From Clostridium sp. UBA701 (GTDB taxonomy: Bacteria; Bacillota; Clostridia; Clostridiales; Clostridiaceae): a DNA stretch of 64,000 nucleotides. Location of the stretch: NCBI GenBank assembly GCA_002298125.1, contig DBMJ01000016.1:498046-562045 (forward strand), read 5' to 3'. Both the position numbers and the translations under genes were made by a program. The notes below the pieces were generated by a model. The model was not told the DNA's origin, ran no database searches, and saw only the letters and a list, made by a program, of their open reading frames with translations. The stretch's first letter is position 1; the number at the start of each line of letters is the position of its first letter. Positions 24,571-33,329 of this stretch are shown in pieces.

Positions 24571-27252
24571 ATGAAAAGATTAGATTTGGTCTACCAAAAG
24601 TTAAAGGAGCTTCATAGTGGAAAGGGTGCTACTGCCCTTGAAATTGCTGAGGCTCTTAATTTAAATCGTGCAAATGTGAGTAATGATTTAAATAAGTTAT
24701 GCCAGGAGGGTAGGGCAGCAAAGGGGCAGGGAAGACCTGTACAATTTATTCCCTGTGAGGAAGCCCCTACAAAAAACTATGAAACAACTCTTGATAAATT
24801 TGGCAATAAAAATCAAAGCTTATACACTGCAGTAGAGCAGGCTAAGGCTGCAATACTGTATCCCCCTAAGGGAATGCACATATTGATTTTAGGTGATACC
24901 GGTGTTGGAAAATCCATGTTTGCTGGACTTATTCATAGATATGCCATAGAGATGAAGGTAATGCAGGATAATGCACCCTTAGTTACCTTTAATTGTGCGG
25001 ATTATGCAAACAATCCACAGCTATTAATAAGTCAGTTGTTTGGTGCAAAAAAGGGTGCCTATACTGGAGCGGATTCCGATAGAATAGGTCTTATTGAAAA
25101 GTCGGATGGGGGAATACTATTTCTAGATGAAGTTCATAGGCTTCCTCCAGAGGGGCAGGAAATGTTTTTCACCTTTATGGATAAGGGAACCTTTAGAAGA
25201 CTTGGAGAAACAGAATCTGAAAGAAGTGCCAAGGTACTTATTATCTCTGCTACTACTGAGAACCCTGATTCAACACTGCTTAAGACCTTTACAAGAAGAA
25301 TACCCATGATAATTCGGATACCTGGTCTTTCAGAGAGAACTATTGAGGAGAGATTTCAGTTGATAAGCCTTTTTTTAAAAGAGGAATCCTCTAGGCTTAG
25401 CAAGGAAATTATGGTATCGGTAAATTCTATGAGAGCTCTACTAAGCTATGATTGTGAAAATAATGTAGGGCAGCTAAAGACAGATATTCAGCTCATATGC
25501 GCAAAGGCGTATGCAGATTTTGTATCGAATAAAAAGAATGCAATTAAGATTAACAGCACTGAGTTACCTCATTATATAAGAGAAGGTCTCTATAGGGAAA
25601 CTGAGCACCGACAGATTTGGAATAAGCTTGTGGGGATAAATCAAAGATACTGTGTCTTTAGCAAGGGGGAAGAAAATGTAATTTTTGAAGGAAACTCTGA
25701 AGAAGCCAGTATATACGATATGATAGATGCTAGGATCAATCAGCTTAGAGACAGGGGGTTAGAAGGCGGGCAACTAGAAGAGGAAATAAAAAGAGGAATA
25801 AAAGAATATTTTAGAAAATACATGAGCAGTGTAAATAAAAGGTTTGATATTTCCAATTTAGAAAATGTCATAGATTCTGATGTAGTTAAAGTAGTAGAGG
25901 AAATTTTACACTATAGTGAAGAAAGGCTAAATAGAGTTTTAAGTGAAAAGGTCTACTATGGTATGGCAATTCACATAGCTAGCTCCATTGAAAGAATTAG
26001 GAAAAATAAGAAAATTGTAAATCCTGAGTTAAACAAGGTAAGGACAGAGTATAGTGAGGAGTTTAACACTGCGGTGGATTGTTTAAAAATAATTGAAAGG
26101 GAGTTTGATATCACTCTTCCCATTGATGAAGCAGGTTTTCTTGCCATGTTCCTAGTTTTTGATGATAGAGATATCCTTGAGCAAAAAGATGATGTAAAGG
26201 TAATAATAGTTGCACATGGTAATTACACTGCTACCTCCATGGCGGAGGTGGCAAATAAGCTCTTAGGCGTGGAATATGCAATAGGAATAAATGCACCACT
26301 TGATGAAAGACCTCAGCAGGTGCTTATAAAGATAAAGGACTGCATTGTAAATACAGGAATAAAATCAGATATTCTATTTCTAGTAGACATGGGTTCATTA
26401 ACCACCTTTGGTGAGGAGGTTGAAAAGGAACTAAATATAAAGACAAAAACCATACCCCTTGTAAGCACCCTGCACGTAATCGAGGCCTCAAGAAAGGCCA
26501 TGATGGGTTATTCTCTAGAGGAGGTTTTTAAGGAGACCTTAAACGTAAATTACCTTTTAGATAGTGGGGTAATAAGAGAGCATAAGGATGAGGATAGAAG
26601 AAAAAAGCTTGCAATCATAACAGTATGCACCACAGGGGAAGGAAGTGCCATTGCTGTAAAAAACTTTTTAGAGGGGCACTTAGAATATGATAGCAGTATA
26701 CTTGAAATCATACCCATAAACCTTGTGGATAAGGAGAATATACATACAAAGCTTAAGAACATAAGCAGAGAAAAGGGAATTGTATGTGTTGTGAGTTCCT
26801 TCAACTTAGCTGTGAAGATACCTAAGTTTGGGTTAGAGGAGGTGTTAAGCTTAAGAGCTATTAAGGCAATACAAAATGCCATAGATGTAGAAACCACCTA
26901 CTTAAAAATGGGAGAAACCCTAAAATATCAGCTTAAAAACATAGATGGGGTGGAGGTATTTGCAGATATTAAGAAGTTTATTCAGCAGGTAGAGGACGCA
27001 CTAAATACAAAGATAGATACAAATATTTTAATAGGTGTTACGCTTCATATGGGTTGTATGATTGATAGACTTAAAGCAGGAGATAATATTATTAAATTTG
27101 AGGAAAGAGAAAAATATATTAATGATAATGAAGAGCTTTATGAAGTAATTAAAAAGGCTTGCGAACCAATTAATAAAAAGTATAAAATGGAAATTTTACG
27201 CGATGAAATCTGTTTTATAATGAGCTTTTTTAATTCTAAGAATTATCTTTAA
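24571..27252 (+). CDS. levR: LevR-type PTS-controlled sigma-54 activator
   Basis: An 893-residue enhancer-binding protein. N-terminal winged helix (1-60); AAA+ domain with GDTGVGKS at 108-115, the sigma-54 contact loop GAYTGA at about 162-167 and Walker B ILFLDE; first PRD at about 450-555; a mannose-type EIIA-like domain (VIIVAHGNYTATS); an EIIB-like stretch (ITVCTTGEGSA); and a second PRD at the C-terminus. PTS phosphorylation of PRD histidines sets its activity. A consensus sigma-54 promoter lies 122 bp downstream in front of PTS genes, making that operon its evident target. Gene symbol by family only. Confidence 0.92.
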   Translation: MKRLDLVYQKLKELHSGKGATALEIAEALNLNRANVSNDLNKLCQEGRAAKGQGRPVQFIPCEEAPTKNYETTLDKFGNKNQSLYTAVEQAKAAILYPPKGMHILILGDTGVGKSMFAGLIHRYAIEMKVMQDNAPLVTFNCADYANNPQLLISQLFGAKKGAYTGADSDRIGLIEKSDGGILFLDEVHRLPPEGQEMFFTFMDKGTFRRLGETESERSAKVLIISATTENPDSTLLKTFTRRIPMIIRIPGLSERTIEERFQLISLFLKEESSRLSKEIMVSVNSMRALLSYDCENNVGQLKTDIQLICAKAYADFVSNKKNAIKINSTELPHYIREGLYRETEHRQIWNKLVGINQRYCVFSKGEENVIFEGNSEEASIYDMIDARINQLRDRGLEGGQLEEEIKRGIKEYFRKYMSSVNKRFDISNLENVIDSDVVKVVEEILHYSEERLNRVLSEKVYYGMAIHIASSIERIRKNKKIVNPELNKVRTEYSEEFNTAVDCLKIIEREFDITLPIDEAGFLAMFLVFDDRDILEQKDDVKVIIVAHGNYTATSMAEVANKLLGVEYAIGINAPLDERPQQVLIKIKDCIVNTGIKSDILFLVDMGSLTTFGEEVEKELNIKTKTIPLVSTLHVIEASRKAMMGYSLEEVFKETLNVNYLLDSGVIREHKDEDRRKKLAIITVCTTGEGSAIAVKNFLEGHLEYDSSILEIIPINLVDKENIHTKLKNISREKGIVCVVSSFNLAVKIPKFGLEEVLSLRAIKAIQNAIDVETTYLKMGETLKYQLKNIDGVEVFADIKKFIQQVEDALNTKIDTNILIGVTLHMGCMIDRLKAGDNIIKFEEREKYINDNEELYEVIKKACEPINKKYKMEILRDEICFIMSFFNSKNYL

Positions 27253-27255
27253 AGG

Positions 27256-27279
27256 TGCGGTGTAACAACCGCATTTTTT
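27256..27279 (+). terminator. Terminator after levR
   Basis: TGCGGT pairs with ACCGCA and is followed by six T residues. Confidence 0.7.
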
Positions 27280-27286
27280 CTTTGTT

Positions 27287-27374
27287 GAAACACTAATTAA
27301 GAAAATAAAACACTAAGCAGCTAGTGTTTTATAAATTTCACTTCAATAAGTGAAGTTATCTATTGTAGTGTTTT
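27287..27374. promoter_or_regulatory. Candidate LevR upstream activating sites
   Basis: The motif AAACACTA or its complement appears four times: near 27288, 27308, 27322-27330 (reverse) and 27366-27374 (reverse). The middle pair forms a 9-bp inverted repeat with a 6-nt centre. A further palindrome, ACTTCA-ATAAG-TGAAGT, is at 27340-27356. Position and symmetry suit binding by an enhancer-type activator. The last copy touches the -24 element. Confidence 0.55.
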
Positions 27375-27389
27375 GGCACGATACTTGCT
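27374..27389 (+). promoter_or_regulatory. Sigma-54 promoter (-24/-12)
   Basis: TGGCACG-ATAC-TTGCT matches the sigma-54 consensus exactly in both boxes and in spacing. Transcription should start near 27400, about 70 bp before the first PTS gene. Confidence 0.88.
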
Positions 27390-27469
27390 CTTATAAATTG
27401 TGTAGGTAAGTGTTTAATAAAGTTATTTAATAACTCTAATATATAGAACTTATTGAAAGGATGATAGAC

Positions 27470-27784
27470 ATGAGTTATCAGGATATAATAATGCAGATAA
27501 TTGTAAGTGGAGGAAATGCTAGAAGTAATGCCATGGAAGCCATAGGCTATGCCAAGGAAGGTAATTTTGAAGCTGCAAGAGGAGCGCTTACTAGAGCTGA
27601 GGATGAACTGGCAGAGGCTCATAAGGTGCAGACAGAGCTTATTCAAGACGAGGCATCTGGTAACACCACAGAAGTAACACTGCTTATGGTACATGCTCAG
27701 GATCATTTGATGAACGCAATAACTATTAAGGATATGGCAGGTGAATTTGTAGATATGTACGAGAAGGTTTTTAACCTTAAATAG
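27470..27784 (+). CDS. PTS lactose/cellobiose-family IIA component
   Basis: A 104-residue EIIA of the lac family, a three-helix bundle that trimerises. The phosphorylated His is expected in TLLMVHAQDHLMNA, a well-kept family motif. The ATG at 27470 is chosen 9 nt after AAAGGAT; the ATG at 27461 sits in that site. First gene of the sigma-54 driven operon IIA-IIB-IIC-kinase-MupG-like. Confidence 0.9.
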   Translation: MSYQDIIMQIIVSGGNARSNAMEAIGYAKEGNFEAARGALTRAEDELAEAHKVQTELIQDEASGNTTEVTLLMVHAQDHLMNAITIKDMAGEFVDMYEKVFNLK

Positions 27785-27816
27785 TTATTAAAAAATATAA
27801 GGGAGTGGTAAGTTCT

Positions 27817-28128
27817 ATGAAAAGAATAACCTTGGTATGTGGGGCAGGGATGTCCACTAGTCTTTTAGTTACTAAGATGAACGCAGCAGCTATTAAGGGA
27901 AATGTTGAGGTAAAAATAATAGCTGTGGCAGAAGCAGAGCTTAAGCATCATATAGAGGAGACAGATGTACTCCTTTTAGGACCTCAAGTAAGATTTCTGC
28001 TTACTAAATACAAGACAGCCTATGAACCTAAGGGCATTATTGTGGATGTGATAAATAGCATTGATTACGGCACTATGAATGGAGAAAAGGTGTTAAATCA
28101 TGCACTAAAACTTTTAGATGAAAAATAG
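27817..28128 (+). CDS. PTS lactose/cellobiose-family IIB component
   Basis: A 103-residue EIIB with the phospho-accepting Cys in LVCGAGMSTSLLV near the N-terminus, typical of cellobiose-type IIB. It passes phosphate from IIA to sugar bound by IIC. The ATG at 27817 follows AGGGAG; the GTG at 27805 would lie inside the site. It lies 32 bp after IIA and 55 bp before IIC. Confidence 0.92.
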   Translation: MKRITLVCGAGMSTSLLVTKMNAAAIKGNVEVKIIAVAEAELKHHIEETDVLLLGPQVRFLLTKYKTAYEPKGIIVDVINSIDYGTMNGEKVLNHALKLLDEK

Positions 28129-28183
28129 GACATTCAGCCTTGGCTTTATAAAATATAATTTTATCAAATTGGGAGGGAATTAA

Positions 28184-29473
28184 ATGAAAAAAATCATCGA
28201 GTTCATGGAAAAGTATTTTGTTCCTGTTGCAGGTAAAATCGGTGCTCAAAGACATCTTGTAGCTATTCGTGACGGCTTTGTGGCAATTATGCCCCTGCTG
28301 CTGGTAGGCTCTTTAGCAGTACTGATTAATAATTTCCCAATTCCGGGTTGGGGAGACTTTATGAAGGGTATATTTGGAGAGGGCTGGACCACCTTCGGAG
28401 GTACTCTTTGGAATGGAAGCTTTGCAATAATGTCACTGCTTATTGTGTTTACAGTAAGCTACAGCCTTTCTAAATCCTATGAACAGGATGGAATTGCGGC
28501 AGGAATGGTATCCTTTGGTTCGCTGCTAATGCTTTATGCAGGTTCCGCAAAGGACTGGGCTCTACCTTACGGCTTCTTAGGAGCACAGGGTCTATTCGTT
28601 TCATTATTTGTGGCCTTAATCGCAACAGAAGTATTTGTAAAGCTTATGGGAAATAAGAAGTTAATAATTAAAATGCCTGCAGAGGTACCACCAGCAGTAG
28701 CTAGGTCCTTTGCAGCACTGATACCTTCCTTTGCAGTACTTATTCTCTTTGGAATAATTAAAATACTATTAAATATGGCAGGAGTACCAGATATTCATCA
28801 GGCTATATTCTTACTAATCCAACAGCCTCTGCAGGGAATGGCAAGCAGCTTAGGCTCAGCAATACTGATTGTTTTTATAGTTCATCTGCTTTGGTTCTTT
28901 GGATTACATGGAACAAACATTCTACTGCCAATAACCAGTGCACTATTTATTCCGCTTATGGATGCAAACATCAAAGCATTTCAGGCAGGTTCCGCTGCAC
29001 CTAACATTGTAACCTCTTCCTTCTTTGATGCCTTTGTTTACATGGGGGGAGCTGGAACATCAGTGTGTCTTCTCCTTGCAATATTAATTGTAGGCAGAAG
29101 AAAAGAAAACAGGCTGAAGGCTAAGCTCGGAGTAGGACCAGGATTTTTCAATATTAATGAACCTGTACTATTTGGTATGCCAATAGTGTTAAACCCAATA
29201 TATGTAATCCCCTTTGTGCTAACCCCAGTGATATTAACAATTACCACTTACCTTGCAATGGCATCACATATTGTACCAAAGACTATAGCTATGACACACT
29301 GGACAATGCCTCCTATTATTAGTGGGTTCTTAGCTACAGGCTCCGTAATGGGTATACTACTGGCCATTGTAAATATTGCTATAGGTGTTATAATATACAT
29401 GCCTTTCGTAATGGCTTCTGAAAAGCAAGCAAATAAAGCTGAGATAGATAATAAGGCAGCTATAAAAGCATAA
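28184..29473 (+). CDS. PTS lactose/cellobiose-family IIC permease
   Basis: A 429-residue membrane permease of the Lac/Cel group with about ten helices. Substrate-site features include WFFGLHGTN and FNINEPVLFGMP, the conserved His and Glu region of ChbC-like IIC proteins. It takes up and phosphorylates a disaccharide or glycoside. Downstream kinase and MupG-like genes argue for an amino sugar disaccharide over cellobiose. Start behind GGGAGG. Confidence 0.92.
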   Translation: MKKIIEFMEKYFVPVAGKIGAQRHLVAIRDGFVAIMPLLLVGSLAVLINNFPIPGWGDFMKGIFGEGWTTFGGTLWNGSFAIMSLLIVFTVSYSLSKSYEQDGIAAGMVSFGSLLMLYAGSAKDWALPYGFLGAQGLFVSLFVALIATEVFVKLMGNKKLIIKMPAEVPPAVARSFAALIPSFAVLILFGIIKILLNMAGVPDIHQAIFLLIQQPLQGMASSLGSAILIVFIVHLLWFFGLHGTNILLPITSALFIPLMDANIKAFQAGSAAPNIVTSSFFDAFVYMGGAGTSVCLLLAILIVGRRKENRLKAKLGVGPGFFNINEPVLFGMPIVLNPIYVIPFVLTPVILTITTYLAMASHIVPKTIAMTHWTMPPIISGFLATGSVMGILLAIVNIAIGVIIYMPFVMASEKQANKAEIDNKAAIKA

Positions 29474-29488
29474 GCTATATCAATGTAT

Positions 29489-29520
29489 GAATAAACTCTA
29501 ATGGTTAAGAGCTGTTAGGG
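29489..29520 (+). other. Intra-operon hairpin
   Basis: AAACTCTAA can pair with TTAGGGTTT between IIC and the kinase gene. It has no strong T tract, so mRNA processing or partial termination is more likely than a full stop. Confidence 0.35.
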
Positions 29521-29558
29521 TTTGTTCATTTAGATGTTTAGTATATAGGAGGGACAAA

Positions 29559-30458
29559 ATGAAGTATATTATTGGAGTAGATGGTGGTGGAACAAAAACA
29601 GAAACTGTTGCCTATAACCTTCAGGGTGAAGCTATTGCCACCTGTCTTAGGGGCTATGGCAATGTAGCTATGGGCTATGAAGGAGCAATAAGAAACATAA
29701 TTGATTCTATAAAACACTGCAGAAGTGTCATAGATGATGGTGAACTCTTAGGAATATATCTTGGAATAGCAGGGGCTGAGGTAGGGGATTATGCAATGGC
29801 TTTAGAGAATAAAGTCAGTGAAGAGTTTAAGGTTAAAGCAATAGTGGTAAATGATGGAGAATTAGCCTTGAGGGCAATTTTAGAGGGAGAGGACGGGATA
29901 CTTGCAATAGCAGGTACAGGCTCCATAGCCTTCGGTATTAATGGAGATAAAAGAGCAAGATGCGGAGGCTGGGGACATTTGCTAGGAGATGAGGGCAGCG
30001 GCTATGGCATAGCTATAGAGGCTTTAAAGAATATTACCAAAGAAGTAGACTGCAGCATGGAATACAGTATGTTATCTGTGGAGCTGTTAAAGGAGCTTAA
30101 GGCCGCCACTGCTGCTGATATACTGGAATTCGTGTATTCATCAAATAAGAATACTATAGCTTCTTTAGCACCTATAGTATCAAGCTGTGCAGAGGCTAAT
30201 GATAAAGTAGCACTTAATATACTTCAGGAGGAAGGAAGAAGGCTTGGAGAGACTACCTACAGGGTATATAAAAAGCTTGGATTTAAAACTGAATGTAAGA
30301 TAGCTATAGTAGGTAGTGCCATAAAAAAATCAAGATTTTTAAGAGGAGCATTTGAGGAGTACCTCAAGTCAAAAATTGAGGGCGCAACCTTTATAGATAA
30401 GGATGCTTGTAGTGCAAAGGGCGCCTGTTACATGCATTTAAAGGCAACAAATAATTAA
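29559..30458 (+). CDS. BadF/BadG-type ATPase, likely N-acetylglucosamine kinase
   Basis: A 299-residue ASKHA-fold sugar kinase. Phosphate 1 loop GVDGGGTKTE at the N-terminus, IAGTGSIAFG, and WGHLLGDEGSGYGIA are characteristic of the GlcNAc/GlcN kinase branch. It starts 85 bp after IIC and the next gene follows closely. In the proposed route it phosphorylates the unphosphorylated sugar left after cleavage of the imported phosphodisaccharide. The family is firm and the sugar is inferred. Confidence 0.85.
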   Translation: MKYIIGVDGGGTKTETVAYNLQGEAIATCLRGYGNVAMGYEGAIRNIIDSIKHCRSVIDDGELLGIYLGIAGAEVGDYAMALENKVSEEFKVKAIVVNDGELALRAILEGEDGILAIAGTGSIAFGINGDKRARCGGWGHLLGDEGSGYGIAIEALKNITKEVDCSMEYSMLSVELLKELKAATAADILEFVYSSNKNTIASLAPIVSSCAEANDKVALNILQEEGRRLGETTYRVYKKLGFKTECKIAIVGSAIKKSRFLRGAFEEYLKSKIEGATFIDKDACSAKGACYMHLKATNN

Positions 30459-30473
30459 GGTGGTGTGCAAACA

Positions 30474-31562
30474 GTGAAAAAACTCGGTATATCAGTTTAT
30501 CCAGGACATACAACCCTTGAGGAAAATCTAAAATATATTGAGCTTGCAGCAGGCTATGGCTTTAAAAGAATATTTACCTGTCTCATTTCATTGGAGGGTG
30601 TAAAGCTAGAGGATAGTGTAGTGCAGTTTGAAAAAATGGTTACCTATGCAAATGAAAGGGGCATGGAGGTAATTGCTGATATAGATGATGGGGTGTTTAA
30701 AAGATATGGTGCAGCCATAAATGATCTTTCCTTTTTTTCGGAGTTAGGACTTTACGGAATAAGACTGGATTTGGGCTTTAGTGGAAATGAGGAGTCCATA
30801 ATGAGCTTTAACCCCTATGGAATAAAAATTGAACTAAACATGAGTAATGGAAACAGATATCTTGAAAATATATTATCCTATAAGCCCAATGTAGAAAACA
30901 TATTAGGATGTCATAATTTTTATCCAAAGGTATACACTGGATTAAGTCTAGAACACTTTATGAAATGTTCTAGACAGTTTAAGGAGTTTGGAATAAGAAC
31001 TGCAGCCTTTGTGAACTCTAAAGCTGCTAAGTTTGGCCAGTGGCCAGTATCGGAGGGAATATGCACTCTAGAGATGCATAGAGATATGCCTATAGAGGTT
31101 CAAGCAAAGCACCTGTTTGCTACGGGGTTAATAGATGATGTGATAGTGGCAAATGCCTTTGCTTCTGAGGAGGAGTTAAAAAAGCTTAGCGAATTAAATA
31201 GAGACAAGCTGCAGTTTAAGGTGGAGTTATTGCAAGGTATCTCAGAGGTGGAAAGAAGGATAATTCTTGAGGAGCCTCACTTTAATAGAGGGGATGTATC
31301 AGATTATATGGCAAGGTCTACTCAGAGCAGAGTTAAATATAAGGGATATGATTTTCCAGCCCATAATACCCCTGACATTAAGGCAGGAGATATACTGATA
31401 GATTCCTCCCTGTATACAAGATATGCAGGGGAGCTTCAGATAGCCTTAAAGGATATGAATAATTCAGGGAAGACCAATGTGGTGGGAAGGATTGTTCCGG
31501 AGGAAATATTTCTTTTAGACTATCTTGAACCCTGGATGAAATTTGGTTTTGTAGAAAGTTAG
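30474..31562 (+). CDS. MupG-like TIM-barrel (DUF871) phospho-glycosidase
   Basis: A 362-residue protein of the DUF871 family, whose Staphylococcus member MupG is a 6-phospho-N-acetylmuramidase. The first strand ISVYPGHTT and the TIM-barrel strands up to about residue 235 are clear, followed by a cyclophilin-like C-terminal domain. The GTG at 30474 lies 10 nt after AAGGTGG. As last gene of the PTS operon it would split the imported 6-phospho-disaccharide. A MurQ etherase is not in the window, so a true MurNAc route would need one elsewhere. Confidence 0.82.
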   Translation: MKKLGISVYPGHTTLEENLKYIELAAGYGFKRIFTCLISLEGVKLEDSVVQFEKMVTYANERGMEVIADIDDGVFKRYGAAINDLSFFSELGLYGIRLDLGFSGNEESIMSFNPYGIKIELNMSNGNRYLENILSYKPNVENILGCHNFYPKVYTGLSLEHFMKCSRQFKEFGIRTAAFVNSKAAKFGQWPVSEGICTLEMHRDMPIEVQAKHLFATGLIDDVIVANAFASEEELKKLSELNRDKLQFKVELLQGISEVERRIILEEPHFNRGDVSDYMARSTQSRVKYKGYDFPAHNTPDIKAGDILIDSSLYTRYAGELQIALKDMNNSGKTNVVGRIVPEEIFLLDYLEPWMKFGFVES

Positions 31563-31571
31563 TTATAGAAA

Positions 31572-31600
31572 TAGCCCAGTATGGAAAATATACTGGGCTA
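31572..31600. terminator. Hairpin between convergent operons
   Basis: TAGCCCAGTAT pairs perfectly with ATACTGGGCTA. It separates the PTS operon from lrgAB, and the T tracts are weak. Confidence 0.55.
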
Positions 31601-31603
31601 CTA

Positions 31604-32311
31604 TTATAGCTTAAATAGCATGGAACCATATTTAAAGATAATTGGCGCAAGAACTACAGTTATAAGTCCAGCAACGCCAATGGATAAACCGCTCATAGCG
31701 CCTTCTGTTTCACCCATCTCTATGGCCTTTGAAGTACCTACAGCATGGGAGGAGGTTCCTATGGCTATGCCTTGAGCTACTTTATCATGAATTCTAAACA
31801 GCTTGCAGGTATGAGGTGCGATAATAGAGCCTAGAATACCTGTAAATATAATTGCTGCTACTGTTACAGCAGGAATTCCCCCAAGCTGCTTGGAAATTTC
31901 TACACCAATAGGAGTTGTAATGGATTTTGGTACAAGTGAGCTTATCAGTTCCTTATCTAAATGAAATAGCTTAGACAAAAAAAGTATACTAAGCATTCCA
32001 CATATAGAACCTACTGTAATGCCAGTTATTATTGGCAGTGCATTTTCTCTTAATAAATTTATTTGTTTGTAAAGGGGTACTGCTAATATCACTGTGGCAG
32101 GGGTAAGAAAAAAGGATATCAGCTGTCCTCCTTTGTTATAATCTTCAAAGCTTATTTGAAATCTCATAAGAAAGAGTATTATAAGGGTTTGGCTTATAAG
32201 CAGTGGATTAAATAAGGGAAATTTGGTTTTTTTATAAAGTATGGTACCTGCTTCAAAGGTAAGCAGGGATATCATTATACTAAAAAGCGGAGTGCTAAAA
32301 AATTCTTTCAT
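31604..32311 (-). CDS. lrgB: LrgB-family membrane protein
   Basis: A 235-residue, multi-helix membrane protein of the LrgB/CidB family, normal length, with the conserved PKSITTPIGVEIS and GTSSHAVGTSKA stretches. Partnered with LrgA it has been linked to murein hydrolase control and, in some species, to pyruvate uptake. It follows lrgA with 1 nt between. There is no LytSR pair next to it, so regulation is not visible. Confidence 0.9.
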   Translation of the reverse strand: MKEFFSTPLFSIMISLLTFEAGTILYKKTKFPLFNPLLISQTLIILFLMRFQISFEDYNKGGQLISFFLTPATVILAVPLYKQINLLRENALPIITGITVGSICGMLSILFLSKLFHLDKELISSLVPKSITTPIGVEISKQLGGIPAVTVAAIIFTGILGSIIAPHTCKLFRIHDKVAQGIAIGTSSHAVGTSKAIEMGETEGAMSGLSIGVAGLITVVLAPIIFKYGSMLFKL

Positions 32312-32312
32312 A

Positions 32313-32657
32313 TTATCGTCCTCTCTTAATCAATTGTACAGTTACCCCTGTGGTCAATATGACTACAACAGTTGATATAATAATAACCAAAAAGAGGGAA
32401 AGTAAATTTTTGCTTATTATACTTAAACAGGTCATTAGCCCTACAGCAGCAGGTACAAAAAAGAAGGCTAAATTTTTAAGGAGAAAGTTACTTACATTTT
32501 CTACACTTTTAACTTTTATTATTCCAGTACATAAGGCAAGGAGTAAAAGTATCATTCCTATAACATTTCCCGGAATAGTTAAGTTTAAAAAACTATGAAT
32601 AGCTTCACCCAGACAGCAAATTATCAGTATTATGCTGCATTCTCTAATTATTTTCAA
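32313..32657 (-). CDS. lrgA: LrgA/CidA holin-like protein
   Basis: A 114-residue protein with four membrane helices and the IPGNVIGMILL motif of LrgA/CidA. A TTG start at 32657 is preferred: GGGG lies 9 nt upstream and the protein then begins MKIIRECSIIL, as in relatives; an ATG at 32666 directly abuts the site. Cotranscribed with lrgB. Confidence 0.82.
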   Translation of the reverse strand: MKIIRECSIILIICCLGEAIHSFLNLTIPGNVIGMILLLLALCTGIIKVKSVENVSNFLLKNLAFFFVPAAVGLMTCLSIISKNLLSLFLVIIISTVVVILTTGVTVQLIKRGR

Positions 32658-32774
32658 ACATATCATCCCCTATTATAAACTATATATAATAATAACATTT
32701 ATAAATATAAAAACAGCCGAAATCTGAAAAGATAGAATTGAAACATAATTGATAATAATATGATAATAATAAAG

Positions 32775-32820
32775 AAGCAAGCTTGTAAATTTCCATAGGG
32801 ACAATTCACAAGCTTGCTTT
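32775..32820 (-). terminator. Terminator after the kinase-like gene
   Basis: AAGCAAGCTTGT pairs with ACAAGCTTGCTT around a 20-nt spacer with further partial pairing. It lies between the kinase-like gene and lrgA. Confidence 0.65.
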
Positions 32821-32828
32821 TAAAGAAA

Positions 32829-33329
32829 TTAAAGATATTTTTCCATTGAAAAAAGTGAATTATAATAGGCATCCCCCATCTTATTAGTACAGCCGTAGTC
32901 AATGAGAACATTTAACCCCTTAAGTATTCCCCAGGAGCTTACAGAAATTATATCCTCATAATACAGCATGAATTTATTTGTCAAATTATACAAATCCATG
33001 GGAGCATTTGGCTCCTTTCTCATAGCACCAAGATTGATATGTTTTTTATGGGTGGTGCTGCTTAGGGGTATGGCCCTCCTCATAACAAGCATCCTTGGAG
33101 TGAACCATACAACGGGACATAGGTATAAGGATAATTTTACCTCTGCATGGGTAAAAACATAGTGCTCCACACTATTTTGATAAATACCCTCCATACCCTT
33201 TGCAAGCTTAAGAACCAAATCCTCATTTAGTGCAAAAACCTTTCTGCTATCTCCTTGCCCAAGAAGTCTGTATTTTTTCCTTATATCATCATCACTTAAA
33301 GAGCCTAGTAAGCTATTGAAGTCAGTCAT
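32829..33329 (-). CDS. Protein-kinase-fold-like N-lobe protein, unknown function
   Basis: A 166-residue protein. Residues 18-50 (YRLLGQGDSRKVFALNEDLVLKLAK, positions only) resemble a kinase glycine loop and the strand with the ATP-binding Lys. The rest has no HRD or DFG motif, so only a kinase N-lobe-like piece is present and catalysis is doubtful. Similar short proteins occur in clostridia as far as I recall, without a known role. It overlaps a 38-residue gene upstream by 8 nt. Confidence 0.6.
   Translation of the reverse strand: MTDFNSLLGSLSDDDIRKKYRLLGQGDSRKVFALNEDLVLKLAKGMEGIYQNSVEHYVFTHAEVKLSLYLCPVVWFTPRMLVMRRAIPLSSTTHKKHINLGAMRKEPNAPMDLYNLTNKFMLYYEDIISVSSWGILKGLNVLIDYGCTNKMGDAYYNSLFSMEKYL

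Noticed and set aside
27356..27706. Reverse frame across the sigma-54 promoter and IIA gene
   Set aside because: It contradicts the promoter and a conserved PTS IIA and has no start context.
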